Source: an uncultured beta proteobacterium (GTDB lineage: Bacteria > Pseudomonadota > Gammaproteobacteria > Burkholderiales > SG8-41). From it: DNA of 64,000 nt. The translations under genes and the position numbers were made by a program. The stretch lies in NCBI GenBank assembly GCA_903893565.1, contig CAITMU010000105.1, positions 1-64,000 of the forward strand. Reading direction: 5' to 3'. The notes under the pieces were generated by a model. It saw only the letters and a list, made by a program, of their open reading frames with translations. It ran no database searches and was not told where the DNA came from. This document shows positions 8,367 through 17,893 of this stretch, in pieces. Position 1 is the stretch's first letter. The number at the start of each line of letters is the position of its first letter.

Positions 8367-9488
8367 TTAGGCTACTTTTTTCTTTGTTTGTGCCTGCTCA
8401 ATAGCCTTATTCACTCTAGGCATCACCTGCGTGGCCATTAATTCCATACTGCGCTTGGCCAAGTACGGATCAACCCAGTCCATGCCTGCATAAACAATCT
8501 CCCCAAAATCGCCTACCTCTTCACGCAACTGAAGAATTTGATCCACCACACTATTGACTGTCCCTTTGATGACTAAGTGCTTCATTAAATAGTCTTCAGA
8601 CAGAATGGAATCAGGGTCTTCGGCATTCAGTTTAAACGCGGCATGACGCTTACCGGCCATCATCTTGATTAACAATAAGCGCCAATAGTAACGGTAGGGG
8701 CTATTACTGTCCTCTATACCGTAGCGCTGCGCTGTAGCCTCATCATCGGCCACAAAAATAGTGCGTGCGATCCGCCAGTCGGCGGGGTCCGCCACTTGAC
8801 CGACCTGGCGCTTACCCTCCGAATAATTTTGCCAATGACTGGGCAACCACTTGGAGAGCAAAAAATTAGCCGACATTGGATGAAAATCACGCCGCCCCAT
8901 TAAAATCACGCCCTTGGAAAAAGGCGCTACCACGGTACCCACAATCTCCGGATGGGGTTTTTGATAGGGCTTATACAAATGACCTCGGCCAATATCCAGG
9001 TTTCGCGTTTGAGCAGTCGAGACCTTAAATCGGTTATTCGGCAAATCAATATCGTAGGGAGACTCACGCTTCCAGATCTCCAAAATAACATCGATGGCTT
9101 CGGCAAACAACTGACCTCGATCTTCATCTAAAATACCCAAAGCTTCAGCGTCGCAACGTAAAATCCCAGGACTAATGCCGAAGATAAATCGGCCCTTCGC
9201 CAGATGATCAAACATCGCGGCATGAGAGGCGAGCATAGTGGGGTGCCACTGCGAGATATTAGCCGTACCGCTGGCTAATTTAATATTTTTAGTCTCACTG
9301 ATGAGGGTGGCTAAAAACAGTAAGCTACTGGTCACATTCTCAGTCAACTCAGTCAGATGTTCTCCCACAAAGGCATCGTAAAAACCCAGTTGGTCGGCCA
9401 AAATGATGGCCTCACGATCCTCCTGCAAGGTTTGCGTACAATTGCGCCCCATAGGATGCAGTGGCATCGTAAAATAACCCAGTTTCAT
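8367..9488 (-). CDS. Luciferase-like (LLM-class) flavin-dependent monooxygenase
   Basis: The 373-aa product begins MKLGYFTMPLHP and contains EHLTE, LASGTANISQWHP and GRFIFGISPG, typical of bacterial-luciferase-family oxygenases of the limonene monooxygenase/alkanal type, which use reduced FMN from a separate reductase. The ATG at 9488 is preferred over a GTG at 9494 because a strong GAGGAGGAGG lies 5-6 bases before it. No flavin reductase gene is nearby. It is the first gene of a likely operon with the hydrolase. Confidence 0.88.
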   Translation of the reverse strand: MKLGYFTMPLHPMGRNCTQTLQEDREAIILADQLGFYDAFVGEHLTELTENVTSSLLFLATLISETKNIKLASGTANISQWHPTMLASHAAMFDHLAKGRFIFGISPGILRCDAEALGILDEDRGQLFAEAIDVILEIWKRESPYDIDLPNNRFKVSTAQTRNLDIGRGHLYKPYQKPHPEIVGTVVAPFSKGVILMGRRDFHPMSANFLLSKWLPSHWQNYSEGKRQVGQVADPADWRIARTIFVADDEATAQRYGIEDSNSPYRYYWRLLLIKMMAGKRHAAFKLNAEDPDSILSEDYLMKHLVIKGTVNSVVDQILQLREEVGDFGEIVYAGMDWVDPYLAKRSMELMATQVMPRVNKAIEQAQTKKKVA

Positions 9489-9642
9489 ATACACCTCCTC
9501 CTCGTTACCGACATTGCACTCTAATGGTGTTGCCTACAGATCTGCCCCTACTTTTAACCTCTTCCCGCTGTCGTATAAAAAATTCCAGCACTCAAAAAGT
9601 GCCCTCGAAAGCTCTCTTTTTTTAGCCTACCTCAAGGGAAAA

Positions 9643-10551
9643 TTATAACAGTGCGAAGGGGCTTGCTTCTGCACCTGGCACACGGGTTATTTCAACCAAA
9701 TAATCTATCATAACCCTTAATTTAGTCGGTACATGGCGGGTAGGCGGGTAGACCACGCTGATGGGTTGACCCTCAACGGCATAGGGCTTTAGTAACTCCA
9801 CCAAACGGCCTTGCGCCAAATCCTGGCCTACCGTCCACCAATTTGATTGCACCACGCCCAAACCCAACAACGCTGCCTCACGAACCGCATCCCCCCCCGT
9901 CAGCACGAGAGGGCCCTGAACGACCACCTCTATGCGCTTGTCTCCCACCAGATAGGGCCATACTGGAAACAAAGCACTGGCGATACAACGGTGCGAAGTC
10001 AAATCCTCCGGGGTCAATGGAGCGCCGTAAGTGTTAAGATAATCCGGTGAGGCTGCAGTGACACGTTTGCCACGATTTAACAACCGCGTCACATAACGCG
10101 GGTTATTAATTTGTCCTACCTGAACCGCGAGATCCAAGCCCCGATCGATTAAATCAACCTGACGATCATCGACGCTAATATGGAGTACCAAGTCAGGATA
10201 GCGACGGTTAAATTCAGCGACCCGAGGCAAAAAGGTCAACCGACCAAACAAACCAGGTAAAGACAATCGCAATTGCCCTTTGGGCGAGTCACCTGCTTTT
10301 TTAAGCGACTCTTCCGCATCTTCGATGTCATTTAAAATCTGCGAACATCGAGAGTAAAAATCTCGCCCTTCATCATTTAAGGCAATTTTACGAGTGGTGC
10401 GAACGAGCAATTGTGCCCCCAAGCCCTCCTCGAGTCGCGCGACCGCCTTGGCCACCGCCGACACGGAAACCCCCAGCTGGTTAGCCGCCAGCGTAAAGCT
10501 TCCACTATCGGCGACTTTGACAAACGCCAGCATTCCCAGAAGTTTATTCAA
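9643..10551 (-). CDS. LysR-family transcriptional regulator
   Basis: The N-terminal winged helix-turn-helix (FVKVADSGSFTLAANQLGVSVSAVAKAVARLEEGLGAQLLVRTTRK) and an effector domain give 302 aa, typical of LTTRs. The start is taken as TTG at 10551, which aligns with the usual MxxLxxMxxFVxVA opening of this subgroup; an internal ATG at 10533 is the alternative. It lies beside the monooxygenase-hydrolase-Bug genes and is divergent from the second Bug gene, so it probably controls one or both sides. Confidence 0.9.
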   Translation of the reverse strand: MNKLLGMLAFVKVADSGSFTLAANQLGVSVSAVAKAVARLEEGLGAQLLVRTTRKIALNDEGRDFYSRCSQILNDIEDAEESLKKAGDSPKGQLRLSLPGLFGRLTFLPRVAEFNRRYPDLVLHISVDDRQVDLIDRGLDLAVQVGQINNPRYVTRLLNRGKRVTAASPDYLNTYGAPLTPEDLTSHRCIASALFPVWPYLVGDKRIEVVVQGPLVLTGGDAVREAALLGLGVVQSNWWTVGQDLAQGRLVELLKPYAVEGQPISVVYPPTRHVPTKLRVMIDYLVEITRVPGAEASPFALL

Positions 10552-10636
10552 AACACGCCCATACTGAATAATGAAAAGAAAAATGCATTTTACGATTTTG
10601 TCTCTTTGTTACGCAATCGAGCACTCAAAACCCAAG

Positions 10637-10654
10637 TTCTCGTGTTCATGAGAA
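10637..10654. promoter_or_regulatory. Inverted repeat in the LysR/Bug divergent region
   Basis: TTCTC-N8-GAGAA lies between the divergent lysR-type gene (start 10551) and the Bug gene (start 10741). Its position and dyad symmetry suit an LTTR binding site, but it lacks a clean T-N11-A core. Confidence 0.35.
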
Positions 10655-10740
10655 GATAGCGAAGTTTACGCTGAAACCTTCCAACCAGGCTCATCCCCCA
10701 TCCGAATAAAAATGATGCCCCCTTTTTCAATGAGTAAAAC

Positions 10741-11751
10741 ATGAATATAAATCTCATAGGCCTTTTTTTCTGGGCAATCCCGCTACTCTACGGCCAGAGT
10801 GCTTTAGCACAAACGCCAAGACCCGGCCCCGTGCCCGCGGCCCCCGTCACGTCAAATTACCCCACGCAAGCCATTCGCATGCTAGTGCCCTACCCGGCCG
10901 GTGGGGGCTCGGACTCCTTGATCCGCGCGATGTCGGCCAAAATGAGTGAACGACTCGGTCAAACCGTCATCATCGATAACCGGCCCGGTGGCAACACTGC
11001 CATTGGCACCCAGCTCGCCGCCAACAGCCGGCCCGATGGATACACCTACTTGGTCGCCGATCAAGCCCATATCATTAATCCTTTTTTAATGCCCCATTTG
11101 CCTTACGATATTTTGCGAGATTTCGCCCCCGTTGCACTCCTTGCCAATAGTGCCTCCATCTTAGTGGTGCATCCTTCGCTACCCGTGCATACCGTCAACG
11201 ACCTCATTGCCCTAGCGCGCGCTCACCCTGGCCAGATCAACTATGCCTCTGGTGGCAATGGCACGACCACCCACATGATCGGAGAGTTGATTAATGCCGA
11301 AGCTCACATCAAAATGGTGCATATTCCTTATAAGGGCGCAGCCCCAGCCATAGCCGATATCGTAGCCGGTCAAGTCAGCGTGGCTTTCAATGGGGTTTTT
11401 GCAGTGCGCCCCCTCGTCGAATCGGGGCGACTTCGGGCCATTGCTATTTCAGGTACACAGCGCAAACCGGCCATGCCCCAGGTGCCCACTTTCATCGAAT
11501 CGGGCTGGCCATCGATTGATGCCACCTCGTATCGAGGCCTGGTGGCTCCGATGGGAACTCCCCTGCCCTTCATAACTAAAATCTACGAAGAGTCCATAAA
11601 GTGTTTAGAAACCCCGGAAGTTCACAAAAGACTACTCGACTTAGGATATGATCCCACGGGTGGCTCACCCCAAACTTACGATCGAATCATCCGCTCAGAG
11701 ATGAGCAAGTGGGGTCGTCTGATTCGTCAGGTGGGCATCCGTTTGGGGTAG
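10741..11751 (+). CDS. Bug/TctC-family periplasmic solute-binding protein
   Basis: 336 aa with a cleavable signal peptide ending near QSALAQT, then a Pro-rich linker, YPTQAIRMLVPYPAGGGSD, GQTVIIDNRPGGNTAIG, SRPDGYTY and VHIPYKGAAPAIADI, the standard Bug fold motifs. It is the second such receptor within 5 kb and is followed 115 bp downstream by the DUF35/thiolase pair on the same strand. The bound compound is unknown; an organic acid feeding the acyl-CoA chemistry next door is inferred. Confidence 0.9.
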   Translation: MNINLIGLFFWAIPLLYGQSALAQTPRPGPVPAAPVTSNYPTQAIRMLVPYPAGGGSDSLIRAMSAKMSERLGQTVIIDNRPGGNTAIGTQLAANSRPDGYTYLVADQAHIINPFLMPHLPYDILRDFAPVALLANSASILVVHPSLPVHTVNDLIALARAHPGQINYASGGNGTTTHMIGELINAEAHIKMVHIPYKGAAPAIADIVAGQVSVAFNGVFAVRPLVESGRLRAIAISGTQRKPAMPQVPTFIESGWPSIDATSYRGLVAPMGTPLPFITKIYEESIKCLETPEVHKRLLDLGYDPTGGSPQTYDRIIRSEMSKWGRLIRQVGIRLG

Positions 11752-11866
11752 ATAATCATAAATTTGAAAAACACCGCGGAATCGTTATACCCCATCCATG
11801 GCCCTACACGATAGGACAAACAAAATAGTTTGTTTTTTTAGCCATAGCATTTAAGGAGATCTTTCC

Positions 11867-12253
11867 ATGAAGGCGGACTTAACCCAAATTTCACCGCTCG
11901 GTCGGTTCCTCGAGCATTGCAACAAAGGCGAACTAGCCTACCAAGTGTGCACTGATGACAATAAAGCCTTTTACTATCCTCGGGTCATTGCACCGGGCAG
12001 TGGAAGCACCAATCTTCAATGGCGTATTTCCAAAGGTCTTGGCACAGTCTACGCCACCACCGCCACGCACTATAAAGGGGAAGCCCCGCTAAACATCGCA
12101 CTCATTGATGTGGACGAAGGCTTTCGAATGATGAGTCGGGTTGAAGGCATTGAGGCCATGAAGGTGACCATCGGCATGCGCGTTAAAGTCAAAATCATTC
12201 CGGGTGATGATAAACAATTAGCCTACCCCGTATTCACCCCATTGGAGGCTTAA
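11867..12253 (+). CDS. DUF35 OB-fold acyl-CoA-associated protein with degenerate zinc ribbon
   Basis: 128 aa with a good Shine-Dalgarno (AAGGAG). The layout is that of DUF35 proteins: N-terminal helix, rubredoxin-like zinc ribbon, OB fold (GLGTVYATTATHY, PLNIALIDVDEG, MRVKVKI). The ribbon normally reads CxxC...CPxCGS; here it is CTDD...APGSGS, so three of four zinc cysteines are gone. DUF35 proteins partner with thiolase-superfamily enzymes, and the thiolase-like gene starts 6 bp after this stop, so the two almost certainly form a complex. Zinc binding at the ribbon is unlikely. Confidence 0.85.
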   Translation: MKADLTQISPLGRFLEHCNKGELAYQVCTDDNKAFYYPRVIAPGSGSTNLQWRISKGLGTVYATTATHYKGEAPLNIALIDVDEGFRMMSRVEGIEAMKVTIGMRVKVKIIPGDDKQLAYPVFTPLEA

Positions 12254-12258
12254 TCAAC

Positions 12259-13419
12259 ATGAGTTCACTCACACTCAAACGCGGTAGTGTTGCTGTGGTT
12301 GGCGCAGCAGAATCCGATCTAGGACAAGTGGCCCCGCACACCAGTCCCATTGATTTAATCGCTCAGGCCACCTTAGCGGCTTTAGCCGATTCAGGACTAA
12401 AACTTCAAGACATTGATGGGGTATTTTGTGCGATGTCCCAAACGCGCCTTTCACCCTTGGCAGTGGCTGAGTATTTGGGCATTAAACCCGATTTTTTTGA
12501 TGGGACCATCATCGGTGGCTCCTCATTCATGACCCATATTGCCCATGCCCAAGCGGCACTGGAGGCAGGGCTTTGTAATGTGGCCTTAATCTGCTACGGC
12601 AGCACACAACGCTCGGTCAGTAGAGCTGCGGCCAGTCGGCCCGAATACAACTACTACGAAACCCCTTACCGCCCCTTTATGCCACCCACTGCCTACGCCT
12701 TGGCAGCCTCACGCCATATGCACCAATACGGCACGACACGGGAAAATCTGGCCGAAGTGGCAGTCGCCGCTCGGCAATGGGCTTTAATGAACCCAAAAGC
12801 CTGGGAAAAAGAACCCTTAACCGTCGCCGACGTGCTGAATGCCAGAATGGTGAGCTACCCCTTCACGGTTCGTGATTGTTGCTTGGTCACCGACGGCGGA
12901 GGCGCCATTGTCTTAACCCGTGCCGACAAAGCGAAGGGACTTAAAAATAAACCCGTTTATGTGCTGGGAACCGGGGAAGCCTTAAGTCACGCCAATATCT
13001 CGAGCATGAAAGATTTAACCGTGTCCGCAGCCGCTGAGTCAGGCCCCAAAGCCTTTAAAATGGCAGGGCTCAAACCGCAAGACGTTAATATGCTTTCTTT
13101 GTATGACGCGTTTACCATCACCCCCATCCTGTTCCTTGAAGATTTGGGCTATTGCCCCAAAGGCGAAGGGGGCCGGTTTGTCAGTGGGGGCCACATCGCT
13201 CCCGGCGGCAAACTCGCGGTCAATACTAGCGGAGGCGGGCTCTCCTACTGCCACCCCGGGATGTATGGATTGCTCGTTTTAATCGAAGCCATTCGCCAAG
13301 TTCGGGGTGAATGTGGGCAACGACAAGTTAAAAACTGTAACATCGCGCTCGCTCATGGCAATGGCGGCGTATTGTCTAGCCAATGCACGGTACTGTTGGG
13401 CAGCGAAGCGACCCTATAA
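12259..13419 (+). CDS. Thiolase-superfamily protein (SCP2/Ltp2-like), probable aldolase or condensing enzyme
   Basis: 386 aa with the thiolase-like double fold. The region that should hold the nucleophilic Cys reads IIGGSSFMTHI (residues 84-94) with no Cys. The second half has LYDAFT (Tyr282) and GGGLSYCHPG (Tyr330, Cys331, His332) and a late AHGNGG. Ltp2-type enzymes, which pair with ChsH2-DUF35 in steroid side-chain breakdown, are thiolase relatives that lost the Cys and use tyrosines for retro-aldol cleavage; the layout here fits that better than a thiolase. Ribosome binding site GGAGG at 12244-12248, within the end of the DUF35 gene. The substrate is unknown; function by family only. Confidence 0.8.
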   Translation: MSSLTLKRGSVAVVGAAESDLGQVAPHTSPIDLIAQATLAALADSGLKLQDIDGVFCAMSQTRLSPLAVAEYLGIKPDFFDGTIIGGSSFMTHIAHAQAALEAGLCNVALICYGSTQRSVSRAAASRPEYNYYETPYRPFMPPTAYALAASRHMHQYGTTRENLAEVAVAARQWALMNPKAWEKEPLTVADVLNARMVSYPFTVRDCCLVTDGGGAIVLTRADKAKGLKNKPVYVLGTGEALSHANISSMKDLTVSAAAESGPKAFKMAGLKPQDVNMLSLYDAFTITPILFLEDLGYCPKGEGGRFVSGGHIAPGGKLAVNTSGGGLSYCHPGMYGLLVLIEAIRQVRGECGQRQVKNCNIALAHGNGGVLSSQCTVLLGSEATL

Positions 13420-13655
13420 AGCACTCCGATTAAGTGGGATGGCTTTTAACGTCTAAAAGCGTCCCCTTAACTTAGAGCACGAATGGGGAGGGGTGAGGGC
13501 GCAAAACCCTTCAACCCAGGATGACTCATGCCAAATTATCCCCCCTGCCAAAGACCGTTTTTACAACAAGCAAGGCTGAGGCAAGCGGGTTTGAATCCAT
13601 TTGGAAATTAAAATAGTTATTTAAAACATAGAGTTATAAAATTTTAAGCCAAAAG

Positions 13656-13683
13656 CTTGAATTTACACACCGCACCCCAATTT
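13656..13683 (+). promoter_or_regulatory. Sigma-32-type heat-shock promoter of grpE
   Basis: CTTGAA (13656-13661), a 13-bp spacer, then CCCCAATTT (13675-13683) closely matches the RpoH consensus CTTGAA-N13-17-CCCCATNT. It lies 30 bp before the grpE start. Confidence 0.75.
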
Positions 13684-13712
13684 AGTATAAGTTAATGGGA
13701 GACCTAAAGAAG

Positions 13713-14291
13713 ATGAGCGAATATACTGAGACCAATGTAAACCCCTCCGGTGCGGGCCAATCCGCACCCACCGACACCAATGCCGGTCAAACAAACCCAG
13801 CCGGATCAGCCGGCGCCCCCCCGCCTCTGCCTAGCCTCGAAGAACGACTCGAGAAGGCAGAAGCTTCCATTCAAGAGCACCGGGACGCCTTTCTTCGTGC
13901 CAAGGCTGAGTCAGAGAACATGCGACGTCGCGCTCAAACCGATGTCGCCAATGCCCATAAATACGCTTTAGAAAACTTTGCTACCGAATTATTGGCCGTC
14001 AAAGATAGCCTTGAGGCGGCCCTAGGCAGTGATAATGTCAGCGCAGAAAACCTCAAAAGTGGGGTCGAACTCACCCTGAAGCAGCTCAAAGCGGCGTTTG
14101 ATAAATTTAATATTGTGGAAGAAAACCCCCTACAACAAAAATTTGATCCTCACCGCCATCAAGCCATCAGCATGGTTGAATCAGAAGCGGAGCCCAATTC
14201 CGTAGTGAGTGTGCTCCAAAAAGGCTACAAATTAAATGAACGGGTCATTCGTCCTGCCATGGTCAGTGTGGCTCGCGCTAAAGCTAACTAA
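13713..14291 (+). CDS. grpE: GrpE nucleotide-exchange factor
   Basis: GrpE releases ADP from DnaK during the chaperone cycle in the cytoplasm. The 192-aa product has a disordered Pro/Ala-rich N-terminus, the long helix region ([32 protein letters not shown]), and the C-terminal beta domain with [14 protein letters not shown] and [17 protein letters not shown]. The start at 13713 is preferred to the ATG at 13695 because AAAGAAG lies just before it and the upstream one leaves almost no leader after the promoter. It is followed by dnaK and dnaJ in the usual order. Confidence 0.93.
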   Translation: MSEYTETNVNPSGAGQSAPTDTNAGQTNPAGSAGAPPPLPSLEERLEKAEASIQEHRDAFLRAKAESENMRRRAQTDVANAHKYALENFATELLAVKDSLEAALGSDNVSAENLKSGVELTLKQLKAAFDKFNIVEENPLQQKFDPHRHQAISMVESEAEPNSVVSVLQKGYKLNERVIRPAMVSVARAKAN

Positions 14292-14301
14292 GCCTCTTAG
14301 T

Positions 14302-14319
14302 AAGCCTCTTAGGAGGCTT
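14302..14319 (+). terminator. Hairpin after grpE overlapping the dnaK promoter
   Basis: AAGCCTC-TTAG-GAGGCTT is a perfect 7-bp stem with a 4-nt loop, 10 bp after the grpE stop. No T tract follows. Its right arm overlaps the -35 element of the dnaK heat-shock promoter, so it may both end or protect grpE mRNA and sit within the start region for dnaK. Confidence 0.45.
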
Positions 14320-14344
14320 GACTGAGCAAGACACCCTCCCCATC
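14317..14344 (+). promoter_or_regulatory. Sigma-32-type heat-shock promoter of dnaK
   Basis: CTTGAC (14317-14322), 15-bp spacer, CCCCATC (14338-14344) fits the RpoH consensus well. It gives an mRNA leader of roughly 90 bases before the dnaK start at 14442. Confidence 0.7.
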
Positions 14345-14441
14345 GTTGAAATGTAAACTTTCATCTCCATATAAGAAGTAGAAAACGCGGCTTCGGCCTG
14401 ATCCTTAAGGCACTTTCAGACATTCGTAAAAGGTAAACAAT

Positions 14442-16391
14442 ATGAGCAAAATCATTGGCATCGACTTAGGCACCACCAATTCCTGTGTGGCAGTAATGGA
14501 AAATGGCGTAGCCAAAGTGATCGAAAACTCCGAGGGTGCACGCACCACCCCATCGATCGTCGCCTACATGGATGATGGCGAAATTTTGACCGGCGCTCCC
14601 GGTAAACGTCAAGCGGTTACCAACCCCAAAAATACCCTCTACGCTGTCAAACGCTTGATTGGACGCCGCTTTGAGGAAAAAGAGGTTCAAAAAGACTTGA
14701 ATCTCATGCCCTATAAAATTCTCAAAGCCGACAATGGCGATGCTTGGGTTGTGGCGCAAGGACAAAATATTGCCCCACCCGAAGTGTCTGCGCAGGTTTT
14801 GATTAAAATGAAAAAAACCGCGGAAGACTATTTGGGCGAAACCGTCAGTGAGGCTGTCATTACGGTGCCGGCCTACTTTAACGACTCCCAACGTCAAGCC
14901 ACCAAAGACGCCGGTCGCATTGCCGGACTCGAAGTCAAACGAATTATCAATGAGCCCACCGCAGCCGCTCTAGCCTTTGGTATGGATAAAAAAACCGGCG
15001 ATCGCACGATTGCTGTTTATGACCTTGGCGGAGGCACTTTCGATATTTCCATCATTGAAATCGCTGAAATTGACGGCGAACATCAATTTGAAGTGCTGTC
15101 CACCAATGGAGACACATTCCTAGGCGGCGAAGACTTTGACCAACGCTTAATGGATTACCTGTGCGACGAATTTAAAAAAGAATCGGGCGTTGACCTTAGA
15201 AAAGACATGCTGGCTTTGCAACGGCTCAAGGATGCTGCAGAAAAAGCCAAAATCGAGCTATCTAGTTCGCAGCAAACCGAAGTGAACCTACCCTATATCA
15301 CCGCCGATCAATCGGGCCCCAAGCATTTAGCCATTAAAATTACTCGTTCCAAATTCGAATCCTTGGTCGAAGATCTCATCGAGCGCACGATCAAGCCCTG
15401 CGAAATTGCCATTAAAGATGCAGGTATCAAAATCAGTGACATCAAGGATGTGATTCTGGTGGGTGGTCAAACCCGTATGCCGAAGGTTCAAGACAAGGTC
15501 AAAGAGGTCTTTGGACAAGAACCCCGTAAAGACGTTAACCCTGACGAAGCGGTTGCGGTCGGTGCGGCCATTCAAGCCGGGGTGCTCAAAGGTGATGTCA
15601 AGGACGTCCTCTTACTGGACGTCACGCCCCTATCCTTAGGCATTGAGACTTTGGGCAGCGTCATGACCAAACTCATTGCCAAAAATACCACGATCCCCAC
15701 CAAAGCCAATCAAGTCTTTTCCACCGCTGAAGATCAACAAACGGCTGTGACGATTCATGTGCTGCAAGGCGAGCGCGAAATGGCCAAAGCGAATAAATCG
15801 CTAGGCCAATTTAACTTGACCGATATCCCTCCAGCCCCCCGCGGCATGCCTCAAATTGAGGTGACTTTCGATATCGACGCCAATGGCATTTTGCATGTTT
15901 CTGCTAAAGACAAAGCCACCGGCAAAGAAAACAAGATCAAAATTCAGGCCTCGAGCGGTTTATCGGAGGAAGAAATTCAGCGTATGGTCAAAGATGCGGA
16001 AGCACACGCGGAAGAGGACAAAATCGCACTCGAATTAATCAGCGCCAGAAATCAATGCGATGGCTTAGTACACTCGGTCAAAAAAATGCTGAAAGACCAT
16101 GGTGGCGATTTATCCAATGAAGAAAAAACCAAGATTGAAAATGCCATCAAAGAGGCCGAAGAAGCACTGAAATCGGATAAAAAAGAACTCATCGAAGAAA
16201 AATCAAAAGGCTTAGCAGAAGCCTCGCAAAAATTGGCTGAAAAAATGTATGCTCAGGAGCAAGCCAAGCAAGCTGCCCCCGGGGCTTCCGGTGGGCCCAA
16301 TGCTGAAGCGAACCCTTCTGACAAAAAAGCCAAGCCCGATGATGACAACGTGGTCGATGCCGAATTTACTGAGGTCAAAGACAAGAAATAG
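14442..16391 (+). CDS. dnaK: Chaperone DnaK (Hsp70)
   Basis: Full-length Hsp70 of 649 aa: N-terminal ATPase domain ([41 protein letters not shown]), interdomain linker [18 protein letters not shown], substrate-binding domain and a C-terminal lid ending in [13 protein letters not shown], the proteobacterial tail. It folds and refolds client proteins with DnaJ and GrpE in the cytoplasm. It has its own sigma-32-like promoter and also lies in line with grpE. Nothing unusual is visible. Confidence 0.98.
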   Translation: MSKIIGIDLGTTNSCVAVMENGVAKVIENSEGARTTPSIVAYMDDGEILTGAPGKRQAVTNPKNTLYAVKRLIGRRFEEKEVQKDLNLMPYKILKADNGDAWVVAQGQNIAPPEVSAQVLIKMKKTAEDYLGETVSEAVITVPAYFNDSQRQATKDAGRIAGLEVKRIINEPTAAALAFGMDKKTGDRTIAVYDLGGGTFDISIIEIAEIDGEHQFEVLSTNGDTFLGGEDFDQRLMDYLCDEFKKESGVDLRKDMLALQRLKDAAEKAKIELSSSQQTEVNLPYITADQSGPKHLAIKITRSKFESLVEDLIERTIKPCEIAIKDAGIKISDIKDVILVGGQTRMPKVQDKVKEVFGQEPRKDVNPDEAVAVGAAIQAGVLKGDVKDVLLLDVTPLSLGIETLGSVMTKLIAKNTTIPTKANQVFSTAEDQQTAVTIHVLQGEREMAKANKSLGQFNLTDIPPAPRGMPQIEVTFDIDANGILHVSAKDKATGKENKIKIQASSGLSEEEIQRMVKDAEAHAEEDKIALELISARNQCDGLVHSVKKMLKDHGGDLSNEEKTKIENAIKEAEEALKSDKKELIEEKSKGLAEASQKLAEKMYAQEQAKQAAPGASGGPNAEANPSDKKAKPDDDNVVDAEFTEVKDKK

Positions 16392-16448
16392 ATTCCACTC
16401 ATCCGGTGATGATCCACAATCACCACCGTGTTAACCATAGAAGAGGGG

Positions 16449-16480
16449 AGAGGGAAACTTACCATGTATAGTTACCCTCT
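16449..16480 (+). terminator. Imperfect hairpin between dnaK and dnaJ
   Basis: AGAGGGAAAC (16449-16458) pairs with GTTACCCTCT (16471-16480) with one mismatch and a 12-nt loop. A short T-rich stretch follows. It may attenuate read-through so that dnaJ is made at a lower level than dnaK. Confidence 0.4.
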
Positions 16481-16519
16481 TCTCTCATTTTCTTATTTAG
16501 AATAGACACCCAAGCACCC

Positions 16520-17650
16520 ATGGCCAGCAAAACAGACTACTACGAAGTGTTAGGCGTTAGCCGCGATGCGAGTGAAGAAGAATTAAAAAAATCCTATCGC
16601 AAGCTCGCCATGAAATGGCACCCCGACCGCAACCCGGATAATCCCCAGGCGGAGGACAAATTTAAAGAAGCCAAGGAAGCGTATGAAGTACTAACCGACG
16701 CCAATAAGCGCGCCGCCTATGACCAGTATGGGCATGCCGGCGTTGACCCTTCTGCCGGCGCTGCTGGCGGAGCTGGATTTGGTAATTTCTCGGAAACCTT
16801 TGGTGATATTTTTGGTGATATTTTTGGTGGAGGGGGGGGGCGCCAACGCTCTAGCGTCTATCGGGGTGCAGACCTTCGTTATAACCTTGAAGTAGCCCTA
16901 GAAGAAGCAGCCCGTGGCACTGAAACCCGCATTCGTATTCCAGCGCTTGAGTCCTGCGGCACCTGTAAGGGATCGGGTGCCAAGCCAGGCACCCAGCCCA
17001 CCACCTGCTCCGCCTGTAAAGGTCAGGGTCAAGTGCGCATGCAACAAGGGTTTTTCTCTGTCCAACAAACTTGTCCGAAATGCCAAGGCAATGGCAAGAT
17101 GATCACCAATCCTTGCGGCACGTGTAGCGGCAACGGAAGAATCAAACAGCACAAGACGCTATCGGTCAAAATTCCAGCCGGCGTTGATGAGGGCGATCGT
17201 ATACGTCTGTCCGGTGAAGGAGAATCCGGGGTAAACGGTGGGCCATCCGGAGACCTCTACGTTTCCATTCAAATCAAACCCCATGCGGTTTTCCAGCGCG
17301 ATCACAACGACTTACATTGTGAAATGCCTGTGAGTTTTACGGCAGCCGCTTTAGGGGGCGACATTGAAATTCCAACGCTCGATGGTTATGCCAAAATAAA
17401 AATTCCTTCAGAAACACAGTCTGGAAAAATCTTCCGGTTACGAGGCAAAGGAATTAAAGGGGTACGCTCCAGTAGTTTCGGCGACCTTTTGTGTCACGTC
17501 GTCGTAGAAACCCCAGTCAATTTGACCGCCAGACAAAAAGAATTACTCATGGAATTAGATACCATTGACCGTAAAAGTGCCGGGCATCATAACCCCCGCG
17601 CAAAGGGTTGGATGGAAAAGGTCAAACAATTTTTTGGTCAACAAGCCTAG
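16520..17650 (+). CDS. dnaJ: Co-chaperone DnaJ (Hsp40)
   Basis: 376 aa with J domain (KWHPDRN with the HPD motif), a Gly/Phe-rich linker with [10 protein letters not shown] repeats, four zinc-binding CxxCxGxG-type repeats ([32 protein letters not shown]), and the C-terminal peptide-binding domains. DnaJ delivers clients to DnaK and stimulates its ATPase. A run of nine G (16832-16840) lies in the Gly-rich linker. No separate heat-shock promoter is evident before it, so it depends on dnaK transcription. Confidence 0.97.
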   Translation: MASKTDYYEVLGVSRDASEEELKKSYRKLAMKWHPDRNPDNPQAEDKFKEAKEAYEVLTDANKRAAYDQYGHAGVDPSAGAAGGAGFGNFSETFGDIFGDIFGGGGGRQRSSVYRGADLRYNLEVALEEAARGTETRIRIPALESCGTCKGSGAKPGTQPTTCSACKGQGQVRMQQGFFSVQQTCPKCQGNGKMITNPCGTCSGNGRIKQHKTLSVKIPAGVDEGDRIRLSGEGESGVNGGPSGDLYVSIQIKPHAVFQRDHNDLHCEMPVSFTAAALGGDIEIPTLDGYAKIKIPSETQSGKIFRLRGKGIKGVRSSSFGDLLCHVVVETPVNLTARQKELLMELDTIDRKSAGHHNPRAKGWMEKVKQFFGQQA

Positions 17651-17694
17651 TGTGTCTGTGCATTGGTTGCCTCTTTCCGCAAAAGGAAAAAACA

Positions 17695-17714
17695 CCCTCT
17701 CATTAAAAAGAGGG
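17695..17714. terminator. Hairpin downstream of dnaJ
   Basis: CCCTCT (17695-17700) pairs with AGAGGG (17709-17714) across an 8-nt loop, 45 bp after the dnaJ stop. The T-rich flank lies on the minus-strand side, so it would terminate minus-strand transcription better than dnaJ itself. Confidence 0.35.
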
Positions 17715-17893
17715 CGGAGGCTTAAGCCACATTGGACACACTCCAAAGCGTCAAGTCCAAGCAAGATAGTAAAACATCTTGATGATCGACAAGAGTGATA
17801 TTGATTTTTTTCTGTTGAGCCTCAATATTTTGCAACTTGTAAACCATTGGAATTGATAAGGCAAAACAGAGGACCAAAAATTCTTTTATCAAT

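Noticed and set aside
16832..16840. Run of nine G in dnaJ as a phase-variation tract
   Set aside because: It encodes the normal Gly-rich linker, and on/off switching of a core chaperone is unlikely.
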